NCBI GenBank assembly: GCA_016987375.1
Contig: PJRA01000020.1
Location: forward strand, 1 to 24,513
Origin: Brachionus koreanus
Lineage: Eukaryota; Rotifera; Eurotatoria; Ploima; Brachionidae
Reading direction: 5' to 3'
DNA length: 24,513 bases
Below the pieces are notes generated by a model. That model was not told the origin of the DNA, did no database searches, and saw only the letters and a program-made list of their open reading frames with translations. Position numbers and translations under genes: made by a program. The first letter of the stretch is position 1. Every line of letters starts with the position of its first letter. Shown in pieces: positions 10,292-19,567 of this stretch.

Positions 10292-11050
10292 CTGTACAAG
10301 CTAATAAAAATGAACCTCCTACACTACTTTATTCATTGGATAAAGTCTTTTCTTGACTCAAGGAAATTTAAAGTAAAAGTAAATCGTCATATTACTGAGG
10401 ATATTACTTTTTGCAGACGACTTTGTCACTTTTTTTATTTATAAAAAACAGGACAATTTAGAAAATAAAATCAATATACTTGGGTGAACTAGAGTGGTGG
10501 CTTCGCAAGTGGAAAATGAAAAAATTAAAAGAATACAGGTAATCCAAAATTCAGCTGTTCGGTCTATTCTAAATCTAAAATACGACACACCCTCAAATAT
10601 ATTACATCACGACGCCTTAAACAAAATTAAATTACTTACAGTCTCCAATCGACTTTTTGAGTTGAGTGAAAGATATGTTGGAGCAGGGTTGACTCAGTTT
10701 AGTCCATTGGTTGTCAGAATGGTGAAGGAATATAAAGCGGGTTTTGAATCAAGATATATCGAATACCCGACTCCACTGTGTAATTGCTACCTAATTATCT
10801 CTTCTTTTTTCCCTGAATAATCAAACATTTAAAAATATGTATCGGTAACTCTATTTCAATAAAGCTAATTTTAATTTTCCTTTATTTTAGAAAATTTTAT
10901 TTTATTTTGATTACACTTCTTTTTATTTTTTTAATAATTTATTTTATCTTATTTAACTTTATTTTTATTTTATTCATTTTTTTTTCCTTTTTAATCTGAA
11001 GGAGCTATAGCTCGGTACAGTAATACAAATAAATAATAAATAATAATATG
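10292..11050 (+). mobile_element. LINE 3' half with internal deletions, 3' UTR and tail
   Basis: Plus-strand reading gives LYKLIKMN...IHWIKSFLDSRKFKVKVN (10292-10395), a segment that precedes RT motif 4 in these LINEs. LLFADDFVTFF follows at about 10402-10435, the catalytic (F/Y)ADD box. ELEWWLRKWKMK (about 10484-10520) comes next in another frame, and then KIKRIQVIQNSAVRSILNLKYDTPSN...CNCY (10521-10800). The SGVPQG block and about 100 residues between KWKMK and KIKRIQ are missing compared with the copy at 22974-23860. The 3' UTR ends with a palindrome, GAGCTATAGCTC (11002-11013), and an AAATAAATAA-type tail. It lies inside the TA-flanked element. Confidence 0.8.
11002..11013 (+). repeat. Perfect palindrome in LINE 3' UTR
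   Basis: GAGCTATAGCTC is self-complementary and sits in the conserved 3' block of the LINE, just before CGGTACAG and the A-rich tail. The minus-strand copy has the equivalent at 23013-23024. Confidence 0.75.
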
Positions 11051-11133
11051 GGCAAACCAAAATTAAAAAAAAAAGTATCGTTTTAAAGCGAATATCGTAT
11101 TAATCAGCATCGTATTATCCCGACTCGACTGTA

Positions 11134-11225
11134 GTAACTTTCTTATTTTAAGCACACTTTCACCATATTAAACATATTTGACGAGTTACTGCTGTTGCTA
11201 ATAGGCCTTTTTTTCAATAATGACG
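11134..11225 (-). pseudogene. Mariner transposase fossil, N-terminal part
   Basis: Minus-strand reading gives KKGLLATAVTRQICLIW, then, after a frameshift, LKIRKLL. This matches the mariner N-terminal helix-turn-helix pattern EFKKGxxAxEAxRxICxVYGExALxxRTVxxWF. The reading continues across the inserted element into DWFEMA at 10140. Confidence 0.6.
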
Positions 11226-11850
11226 TATCAGTAACAAAATTTCAATTTAATTAACACAGAGTTATACACATAATTTTTAAGAGCATTTAATTCTGTTTAT
11301 TTTAACATATAATATGACTTGAAGTTTTAGAATTACAAAAATGCTAAAATCAAAAATATCCAACTTTTTAAGGCACGCAAAATTTTATAGAAACATAATA
11401 TTAAGTGATCCGGTTTGTTTTCCAAATTCTTAAATAAATTTTATAGAATTTCTAAAAAACATGCTTTTTTTACAATATTCTTAATATATATTAATTACTT
11501 CAAAATCTAAGAAATAAAATTTAACGTACTAAAAATAGTAAAAAAATAATCACTTTAATTGATTTTTTACAAAAAATTATTTTATTTTTTTTTCTTTTTT
11601 CTTTTTAAAGAAAATTTGAAGGAGCAAATTGAATTATGATAAGTAATTTTACGCAATATGTTTTGATCAAAACACACTAGGGACTCTAGAGAAAGACAAA
11701 TTGACGAAAGAAAACAAAAAAGATCTAGAAACAAAAAGAATTCTGAGAAGCGTCTACTTAGGAAATTAGGAACCAAAGTGTCAGTAAACTATCAACTCAG
11801 ACAAACCGTTCCTTTCGTTTATTTTATTCATTCAATCATTTAATTCAATT
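11226..11850. other. AT-rich spacer, no gene seen
   Basis: No supported feature. An ORF of 64 codons on the minus strand (11582-11776) starts from a purine-rich stretch with a poly-A run and has no family resemblance. Confidence 0.45.
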
Positions 11851-11854
11851 TCAC

Positions 11855-12045
11855 ACTAGAAGCACCAAACGAGTCATTTTGACTCATTTGAAAAATTTTT
11901 AAAACCTCGTATCTTTTGAATAGATTTTTCAAATAAATATATCATTTTTGATTTATGTAGATTTTAAAATTTTCTTTAAAAATTGATATTAGTCAAAGAT
12001 ATTTTTGAATTAAAAAAACATGAAAAAATACTTGGTGCTTCAAGT
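11855..12045. mobile_element. Small inverted-repeat (MITE-like) element
   Basis: The ends are ACTAGAAGCACCAA (11855-11868) and, in reverse complement, ACTTGAAGCACCAA (12032-12045), with 13 of 14 bases matching. The 191-bp interior is AT-rich and contains GAGTCATTTTGACTC, a short palindrome (about 11871-11885). No clear target-site duplication was seen, so the exact termini are uncertain. Confidence 0.45.
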
Positions 12046-12324
12046 ATTAAAAAAATATTTACATAAAAAATAATTCACAGATATAGTACTGTAAACAACT
12101 GTGTATGTCATCAATTGTGCCATTTATATTTATTCAATAAACTAAACTAAATAGATTAGATAATTTTAAAAATTTTAACTAACAATTTTAAAGAAGTCTT
12201 CAATAAACTGACTTACAAGATAAAATACTACCAATTTAATTTCGATTGTTCAAAAAAGATATCTCTTTAAAAATTACTCTGAAAGCAAAATAAAAAAGAA
12301 TCGAAGATTTTTTTTAAAAAAAAT

Positions 12325-12330
12325 TTTATT
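12325..12330 (-). promoter_or_regulatory. Candidate polyadenylation signal of the C19orf44-like gene
   Basis: AATAAA on the minus strand, 27 nt past the stop codon. Confidence 0.5.
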
Positions 12331-12356
12331 AAAAAAAATTTAACGGCTATGCTTTT

Positions 12357-13691
12357 CTATTTTGGATGAATACTGGCAATTTGCTGTTCATACAAACTCT
12401 TTTGAGTAGCTAAAAAATTTTTCATAAAATTTACATTCATTCGAATCAAATCATTAAATGTTTGATTAATTAAATTAAAACCAGTCAACTGATTCAAATC
12501 CTTTAGATTAGTTCCTTCATTCAAAAAACCAACAGAAGCCAACAGCAAACTGGACGGATTATACGCATTTACGCTTCGTATAAGATCCGAATGTCTAAGT
12601 AAATCATTCGGATCTACTTGAACTTCACTATTGCTGACCTGTTTGTTCTCTGCAAAAGATAGATGTTTTTTCTTGGGTTTTTCACTCCTTGAGACCAAAG
12701 TCAAGTCCTGATCAGTTTCGAAATCATCATAATAGCTTTTGTAGCTTGAACGCCGGTTGCTTTGACTCACAAAATCAAATTCACTATCGGATTTGAGACT
12801 TTTTTTTTCTCCAATTTCAGTCGCTATAGAAGAGTCGGCTGTTCTATAATCTGTCTCGGTCTCTATAAAACTATTTGGTGTCTTTCGTCTTTTCTCTTTT
12901 TTTTCTTTACCCTTTTTTTTTTTTGAAGTTTTTCTCGAACTTTTTGAAACAGATGTATCACTTTTATCTAATTCTTGAATATTCAATATAACATTTGCAT
13001 TCATTAAAGAAGGCGATTGAGTTGAAATGGTTGCTGTTGAAACTTCATCTTCTTCTATTATAGAAGCAGCACTAGCTGTTTTCCGTCCCGAGCTTATTGG
13101 CGATTTGGATTTTGACTTTTTGGTGAATTTTTTTTCGACTGGTTCCAAGTCATCAATGCTCAGAACTAAATGTTTGCCAATTAAATCTTCAACTTGTGAT
13201 TCATCATGATCTGAAATAGAATCCTGTTTCAAAAATTTTACCCTACTGGGAGATCTTTTGGGAAGATTAGAGGAGTAAAATTCAGTAGCTGAAGACGGTT
13301 CGGATTTAAGTCGACTAGAGGATCTCTGAATGGAAGACTTTCTATTTGGCGTACTGCTTCGATCGGCTATCGATATTTCCAAGTCCGTATCGGACATATC
13401 ACTTTTTTCCGACTCTGACTGTTTTTCGGACAAAGGCTTTTTTTTAATAAACTTGTTCTTGTTCAAATTTTTGAAAACAGAGTCTTCATCTTCATAATCA
13501 TCATCATCGACATCATTGCGAAATATGGAGTTCTCATCACCAGAACTATTAATTCTAAATGATTTGGATTTTATCGGTTTGCCTGTGTGTTTAGCTTCAA
13601 GTTTTTCGAATTTCTTCAATGCATTTGATGAAGAGAGAGATACTTGTTTTCTTTGGTTTTGTCTTGAGCTTAGCTCGTATGGATTTACCAT
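12357..13691 (-). CDS. C19orf44/DUF4614-like protein, single exon, 444 aa
   Basis: The protein is long and mostly disordered, rich in Ser, Lys, Asp and Glu, with acidic patches (residues 61-70) and a strongly basic stretch (about 253-271). Several short blocks fit vertebrate C19orf44 in the right order: an N-terminal NALKKFEKLEAK (compare NAALMKLAQLE), SRVKFLKQ (compare SRFLKKK), LVLSIDDLEPV (residues 176-185; compare NILSLDDLAP), SYYDDFE (319-325; compare AYSEDFE), EVQVDP and, near the C-terminus, a VNAYNPSSLLL block with a helix ending in FLATQKSLYEQQIASI (compare the AYSPAVLAL and FIQASRHLHASLL regions). This C-terminal part corresponds to DUF4614. The biochemical function is not established. 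Unlike its neighbours it has no intron. The ATG is preceded by an A-run and followed by an AATAAA after the stop. Confidence 0.6.
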   Translation of the reverse strand: MVNPYELSSRQNQRKQVSLSSSNALKKFEKLEAKHTGKPIKSKSFRINSSGDENSIFRNDVDDDDYEDEDSVFKNLNKNKFIKKKPLSEKQSESEKSDMSDTDLEISIADRSSTPNRKSSIQRSSSRLKSEPSSATEFYSSNLPKRSPSRVKFLKQDSISDHDESQVEDLIGKHLVLSIDDLEPVEKKFTKKSKSKSPISSGRKTASAASIIEEDEVSTATISTQSPSLMNANVILNIQELDKSDTSVSKSSRKTSKKKKGKEKKEKRRKTPNSFIETETDYRTADSSIATEIGEKKSLKSDSEFDFVSQSNRRSSYKSYYDDFETDQDLTLVSRSEKPKKKHLSFAENKQVSNSEVQVDPNDLLRHSDLIRSVNAYNPSSLLLASVGFLNEGTNLKDLNQLTGFNLINQTFNDLIRMNVNFMKNFLATQKSLYEQQIASIHPK

Positions 13692-14015
13692 TTTTTTTTA
13701 AATAAAAATAAAATTCTGCTTATTTTGTTTTATTAGAATAAAAAAAAATTTAAAAATTATTTTCTCAATAAAATATTATTATATCTCTATGGTGAATTTT
13801 TAATTTAAACATTATACCCTTAGGTTCTGAATAATTGGTCAAAAATAGAAATATAAAAATTTTCTTTACATTATATTAATTTATTTATCGATTCTGCAAA
13901 AAAGTCTATTATCTAAAAGAAACAGATATAGACTTTTGAAAACCGGCTGACCTTATTCATTAGTTGTGCATCATTAAAGAGAAAAAAAGGAGAAGTTACT
14001 GTCCATAGAAAAGTT
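13692..14015. other. AT-rich upstream region of the C19orf44-like gene
   Basis: It presumably holds the promoter. No element can be distinguished. Confidence 0.4.
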
Positions 14016-14300
14016 AAACAATCAATTTCGTTCTGAATCTAAAATTTAGAAAAGATTTTTCGATGATTTGTCAGACTTTCTTTTGCTGAATCTATGCCGT
14101 AGTGGTCAGAGATTCCGAGCAAAGTTTCATTCTTTGATAAATTACCTATAAGATTTTGCATCAATAAAGATAAAGATGCATGCTGATGACTCAAAAATCA
14201 TGATTGTAAACCAAGTTCATAAAAGACTGAAATTACAAAAAGATCCATATGAATTTGTGTTGGATAAGAGCGGGCCTGACCGATTCATTAGGTCAACGAA
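14016..14300 (+). mobile_element. LINE reverse transcriptase fragment with (Y)ADD box
   Basis: At about 14140-14240 the plus strand reads INYL, DFASIKIKMHADDSKIMIVNQVH, with one stop before DFAS. This fits the CR1-type block INDLPxxIxSxIKMYADDSKI; Tyr of YADD is replaced by His. Following residues (KRLKLQKD) fit the usual LQxDL helix. Flanking sequence is too decayed to place ends. Confidence 0.7.
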
Positions 14301-14758
14301 TTCTGTGATCAAATTGTCGGTCCATTAGATAAAATTCTGCTCACCAAATTATGCAATCACCTAAATGAATGAATGAATGGTCATAAGCGCGATCAGAACT
14401 TAGACCGATTTAAAAAAATTAATGCTTTTGAATTTGGTGCCAAATTTTTCCTAGCAAAAAAATTATTTCGACTATTATAATCAAAAATAAATTAAATGGG
14501 AAAAAATTGCTTTATTAGGTTTTTTAATGACTGCTTGGCCCTATTGAAGGAAAAAATACTTGAATTATCCAAAAATAATTAAGACAGACAGAAAATAATA
14601 TACTCTTTCTGAAAGCGTGAACCGTTCTGTCATGGATTCTAAGATGACTTTTGATAAATTAAATTTAAAGCAACATATCAACATGGACAGCAAAAATTTA
14701 GCACCAGATGCACTAAGCTTTTAAATATTTCACTTAGAAGTATTAGGATCAAAACTAC

Positions 14759-14972
14759 GGCATGTTGAAATTTATGATCAAACTTTTTGATCATGATCAA
14801 ATATAGTTTTTTTAAATTTTTTTTATAAGTTTTTTAAGTGTAAAATTTAATGCTGAGACAAGTATTGTGCAATATTAAGAAATCTTTTGCAGACATAGAG
14901 TTAAGTTTTAACAGAAATTAAGTTTAAAATTAAATGTTTCCTTTGAAAACATGCTTCTGTAATTAATTTTTT
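14759..14972. repeat. Dispersed repeat, copy shared with the window's right end
   Basis: Positions 14933-14972 match the reverse complement of 24430-24469 at 36 of 40 bases. The neighbouring TTTTGCAGACATA segment also matches. A second module (14759-14800, with TTTATGATCAAA and ATGATCATG) matches 24349-24392 in the direct orientation. The repeat is non-coding. Confidence 0.6.
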
Positions 14973-15630
14973 TTAATGCTTAAAATTTGCGAAGAAAATA
15001 CGAAGAAATTTACTTCAAATTTCTTTATAGAAATATTTTTTTGAAAATTTTAAAGATCTTTTAAAAACCTTCAATAAATCTTCAATTATTCATTGGGTAT
15101 TTATCACAACTAAATTGAATATGTTAAAGCACGTGTTTTTTTTTCTTTTGTAAAAAGTTGACTCTTTTGTCAGTCCGGTGTTCGTCACTGATGCTCCTAA
15201 AAACCGTTTGCTTCAAAAATTCTAATAATTGTTGGTTCCAAATTTTAATGATTTTTATTGAGAAAATAATAAAAAAACTTTTCTAAGAGGTCCTTAGAGT
15301 GCATGAAAAAAGAAAAGCTCAAAACTGATGAAAAATGACAATTAAAGTTTTTAATTTTATTTAATAGTTAAAAAATAAAATAAAATTTATTGGTAATTTT
15401 GTTCAAATTAACCTTTGAAAACCAAAAACTCAATTTAAAAAATTTTCTTATGTAAAATAAAAAAAAAAACTGTTCTATAAATCGAACAATTTAGCTCTAT
15501 ACTATAAAAAAATCTAAATTAATACAAAATATGCCCATATTTTTATTATCGAATATTGCTTATTTTACACACACTTTTAAATCTAAAATTAAAATTTTTA
15601 TCTTTATTTTAAAAACATCTTAATCTTAAT
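14973..15630. other. AT-rich region downstream of EPT1; no SECIS seen
   Basis: On the minus strand this would be the EPT1 3' UTR and flank. The tetranucleotide ATGA needed for a canonical SECIS core does not occur on the minus strand from 15657 down to about 15094. No other feature was supported. Confidence 0.5.
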
Positions 15631-15632
15631 GA

Positions 15633-15638
15633 TTTATT
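15633..15638 (-). promoter_or_regulatory. Candidate polyadenylation signal of EPT1
   Basis: AATAAA on the minus strand, about 20 nt after the TAA at 15658-15660. If used, the 3' UTR would be too short for a SECIS element. Confidence 0.5.
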
Positions 15639-15657
15639 TTCAAAAATTAAAAAATTC

Positions 15658-17298
15658 TTATAGTCAATCGGATTTTTTCATAGGTTTTGAAGTAATGTTA
15701 AAGCAGTAGATATTTAAATGATCACATATTTGTCGCACCTTAAAAAAAATAATTAGAAAAAATTTCTAAATTGTGACCATAAACGATATTTACCATGCAA
15801 ATTCCGTAGTGTATATGAGCTAAAGTTATTAAGACAGACATGAAATAGAGAGAGTAAACTTCAGACCGAGGAGTCAAAAACGGTGCAAAAACTGATTTTT
15901 CTAAATTAAGAGTGAACATAGAAACAATAACTGTCAGTGGTATCAAAGTCCAATTGAAAATTTGACACCGTGTACTTGTCATCTGAGCCACAATCAATCG
16001 GCACTAAAAAAAAAAGAAAGTAAATAATAGAAAAAATTCAAATTGCTTCAAAATTACTGAAATATTCGAAAAAAGTGTTCCGGTGAGCCAAAAAAAAGCT
16101 CTCGGTTCAAGGTCTAGAATATTTATTTTTGAATATTTTATCCAAATTAATTGAATAACAAAAAGATAAAGAGTAGAAAATATTGGTCTAACTCCTTCAT
16201 AAATTGATTTTTGTTTGAATGACTTGTTAGTATATGCCACAAACATGTTGTACAGCGAGAATGGTAACGACAATCCAATAGAAGCAACTTGAATTTAAAA
16301 TATTAATTTTATTTTTAAATAATTTTAAAAAAAGTACCATAAATAACAACAACCACAAATTGTGTAAACAAAATAGGTCCTATTCTGAAATACCAAATTT
16401 TTTGTCCAAACAAAAATGTTCCAAAAAACAAAAATGTCATTCCCACTTGACTTAGATCATAAGACCAGGGTAAAAACAAAACACCGGTGTTGTATTTTTC
16501 CCAATGGGAAATTATAAAGCTGCCTAGAATCAGCCACAAGAGGCCGTACATTGAAAAAGCTGTAATACCAAAGGGTTCATTGCGGCCAAATATAGAAAAC
16601 AAAGCTACCGGTAGAAAAAGTGTTGCCCAGCTGTCCAAACCATGATCGAATAGTTCGCCTAGTGGAGAAGACGAACCTGTTCGTCTAGCCTGCTTGCCAT
16701 CAGTTCCATCTAAATTTTTATTTTTAGATTTATAAAAAAAAAATTTTTAAATTTCTTGCCTAAATGATGGGACAAAAATTGACATACACTCAATACCATC
16801 CAGAGCCATTGTGGTATACATGAACAAACATATGATGGTATTGTCTCGAATTTGTTTATGTTATTCTGAAAATACAGCTGGTTTTTGGTTAAATTCTGCA
16901 AGTTAACGCAATCTTCTTGATTTGCGCAGTAGCCGTAAAAGCTGTAATCGTAAATTGAAAATAGCAAGAAGTTTACAATCAAGCACAAAAATCCGACAAA
17001 TGTGAGCAAATTTGGCGCCAACCATTTCGGATATAGCTCGACTAAAAAATTCCAAAACGGATGCATTACATAGCGAGACAATGGAGATGAATCAATACAA
17101 CTGTACTAAAAATGTTTCAAATATTACATCATTTATTTTAAAAAATATATAAATTATCTTATCTCAAAATAAAATTCTACTAAATAGTATTTTACTTTTA
17201 CGAATGAAAGTTATTTTGCTTACCTTGTACCGATCAAGTCCAGCCAAGTGTTCGTGAGTTATGTACTGGTAAGAGAAAAGTTTGTGCAACAGGCCCAT
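15658..17298 (-). CDS. SELENOI: Ethanolaminephosphotransferase 1 (selenoprotein I family), 6 exons, 435 aa to TGA
   Basis: This integral membrane enzyme transfers phosphoethanolamine from CDP-ethanolamine to diacylglycerol, the last step of the Kennedy pathway. Exons on minus: 17298-17224, 17105-16760, 16709-16338, 16287-16058, 16003-15794 and 15738-15664 (including TGA). Introns are 118, 50, 50, 54 and 55 bp; the 16710-16759 intron is GC-AG. The CDP-alcohol phosphotransferase motif is complete: Asp141, Asp144-Gly145, Ala148-Arg149, Gly158, Asp162, Asp166. [33 protein letters not shown] and LAHIHYG match EPT1 more closely than CEPT1. The loop between the first two membrane segments (about residues 76-123) is much longer than in human EPT1, with four Cys and an Asn-Leu-Thr sequon. 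The frame ends KKSD-TGA-CTA-TAA, where vertebrate EPT1 reads NSD-Sec-L. The ATG at 17298 gives [12 protein letters not shown] before the conserved part. Confidence 0.92.
16710..16759 (-). other. GC-AG intron in EPT1 (50 bp)
   Basis: The donor is G|GCAAGA and the acceptor TTTAG. The split codon is the first Asp of the catalytic motif (G|AT). Family alignment has equal length across the junction (LSHHL-DGTDG against VAYTL-DGVDG), and no GT donor gives an in-frame alternative. Confidence 0.8.
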
Positions 17299-18900
17299 TG
17301 TATTTTGTTAAATAAAATCAATAATCTAATTTAAGCATCCAAATTTCTAAATTTCTAAATTGGGTTTAAATAGAAAAAAAGGTAAATTGATTTAAATATG
17401 GAAATTTTGATGCTTAGACTTTTTATCTCATATATTCTTTTTTTTTCTTTCTACTTGAAAAAAGCAAGCTTGGCAAGAAAAATCATAATTAATGTCTGGT
17501 TACTAATAGCAAAATTTAACTTTTTTCGATATTTGGTACTTGATTATTTATTTGAAATTATAATAATTAGTAGTTTTCTAAAAAATAAAAATAAGCTCGT
17601 CTACAAGCCCTCTTTTTTTCTCGTTTTGTTGCCAAACTTGCTTATCTTTACTGTGTGATAAAACGTTCGCTTTTGATTATTGCATGCAATGGTAATTCGT
17701 TAGTTCTCTATAAAAACAAGCTTTACTTAGCATGAGATTAAGACTTAAATGACCATAATAGTTTTCTATCGATTAGGAAACTATTCCACAAAATGTTAAT
17801 TAAACAGACAAGATGCTTTTCTCAAAAATAATTTTTTCGTGATGTTAAAAATGTTGCTTTTTTGTTAACACAATTTTGAGCTTTTTTCATTATTCTTTAA
17901 TTATAAATAGAATTTATTTTATAATTTTTTGAATAAACTAATTTTAATTGATAAAAATTACATAACATTTGTTGGAATTTTATTCTAAAATATTTTAATT
18001 TTAAATTGAAGGAATAGTATCTTGGTTTTTGAAAAAAATTGTGCCAAATTATTCAATCGGAACCAAAAATCAAGAATAAATATTCTAATTTATTTTGAAA
18101 GATTCAGTTAATGTCAATTATTTTGTCTTGAAAATAAGTGGCCGTAAAAAAAGCTTACACTTTTTAACTTTAGAATTTCAGGTCCCAAGAATAAATTACA
18201 AAATTTAAAAAAATATGTTGTAATAACCATTTTAATGGTTCATTAATATCAAGTAATGGTATTTTTAATTAAAACAAAATACTCTTATTTATTTTTTGTT
18301 TTTTTTTTTAAGTTTTATATCTATCAAAAAATCAGTACTTAAGATAAAAAAAATCATTTAGAAAAATTTTAAATTTATGAGGTGTACCAAAAAAAATTGT
18401 TAAAGTAGCAATATCAAAATTTGATCTTTAACGCTGACAAAATAGAAATTAAAATGAAAAAAAGCTTTTCTATTAAAATAAAATATTATTTAAAAAAAAA
18501 AAAGAGAATTTGGGATAGCTAAAATATTTTTCAATTGCAGAGGGAGTAGCAATACTTATGGTGATTTTAAAAATAAACTCCCTAAATAATCTATCACAAG
18601 TTTTTTTTGGTATTTTTTAAAGATAAAATTTTTAACTTTAAAAATTCTTGACTTTTTTAGAAAGTACTTTTTTGAATAGTTGCTTTGACAAATATTTAAC
18701 TATTAGATTTTTACGCAATTTATAATTTTTTATAATTTTAACTATTTGAACATTTAAAGCAACTATTTTACTTGAAAAGTTTAAATAAATGCTTTAGAAA
18801 AACTTCTAAATATATCAAAAAATTTTTTATATAAATGATTCGTAAATTTTAGACTAATTATTATTTTTTATTTAATTTCAATACCTTTAGAGTAAGTTTA
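17299..18900. other. AT-rich region upstream of EPT1, little recognisable
   Basis: An 86-codon plus-strand ORF (17398-17658) is hydrophobic and AT-driven with no resemblance to a known family. On the minus strand, about 17815-17760 reads WNSFLIDRKLLWSFKS, which could be the WNSLPxxVV...FKxxL end of a LINE, but this is a short weak match. The rest shows nothing. Confidence 0.4.
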
Positions 18901-19181
18901 AACTACTTTGTACGGTGGATAATTTTGCATTTTCAATCGAATGTCCTTAGAATTAGTTAATGGAGAATGGACAGCCGGAAAGAGAGCTATCACTAGAGAA
19001 CCGCACAACTTCAATCTCCTTTAATAAATGTTCCACCAGAACAATACTGTTCATCAAGGAAACAAATCAATTTTGACTAGATTTTACTAAAACTAGGGTT
19101 ACGTTATTTAAAACTAAGGGTTTTAATACCGAAATATAAAATATTGATTATGATTTGTCAAAACTAATTGAAATATTACTA

Positions 19182-19565
19182 CCCGAGGGGACAAAAACAG
19201 GCAAAAAACACAGTTTAAACGCTGTTTAAACGGCGTTTGGTAGCTGTTTTTTGGGCGTTTTATGTTTGTTTTTTTGCGTTAAAAACGTGAGCGTTTATGG
19301 ACCAAAATAACGAGGGAAAAACACTTCATGAACAAAACAAAATATTTCATTTAGAGTGTTTTTAAACCGTTTTTGCCGCGCCAAAAACATAAAAAAAAAC
19401 ATCTCAAACACCCAACAATGCTATTTATACACTTAAAAAACGACTAAAAATCCTGAATAAAAATCAAATGCTCCTATATCGAAAATAATTTTAAAAAAAT
19501 AGTCTTAAACGCTCACATTTAAACGGCGTTTAAACAGTTTTTTTGCCTGTTTTTGTCCCCTCGGG
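19182..19565. mobile_element. 384-bp MITE with TA target-site duplication
   Basis: The terminal inverted repeats begin CCCGAGGGGACAAAAACAGG and are identical for 27 bases. They then continue with a small indel through GTTTAAACGC(T/C)GTTTAAA, about 45-50 bp in all. TA flanks both ends (19180-19181 and 19566-19567), which points to a Tc1/mariner-type transposase. Subterminal regions carry several copies of GTTTAAAC and GCGTTTA. There is no ORF. The interior is clearly richer in GC than its surroundings. Confidence 0.9.
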
Positions 19566-19567
19566 TA

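Larger units (their letters stand above)
10145..11131. mobile_element. TA-flanked pogo/Tc1-like non-autonomous element interrupting the mariner fossil
   Basis: The left end reads CAGTCGAGTCTGAATAAT and the reverse complement of the right end reads CAGTCGAGTCGGGATAAT, so 16 of 18 terminal bases match. Both ends are flanked by TA (10143-10144 and 11132-11133), the duplication made by Tc1/mariner/pogo transposases. Deleting the element and one TA joins the two mariner halves into a continuous frame (VLKIRKLL, then DWFEMA), which independently confirms the boundaries. It is 987 bp long, encodes no transposase, and most of its interior is a LINE 3' half. Confidence 0.8.

Noticed and set aside
11582..11776. 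64-codon minus-strand ORF
   Set aside because: Starts in unrelated sequence and ends in a poly-A/T run; no recognisable domain.
13027..13701. Two short plus-strand ORFs (60 and 61 codons)
   Set aside because: Antisense shadows of the C19orf44-like gene, arising from its Ser/Lys-rich codons.
15094..15657. SECIS element for EPT1
   Set aside because: No ATGA quartet on the minus strand in this interval, so no canonical SECIS core; the nearest candidate quartet at about 15090-15093 lacks obvious stems and lies beyond an early AATAAA.
17398..17658. 86-codon hydrophobic plus-strand ORF
   Set aside because: Composition is what poly-T-rich DNA encodes by chance; no family match, splice context or polyadenylation support.
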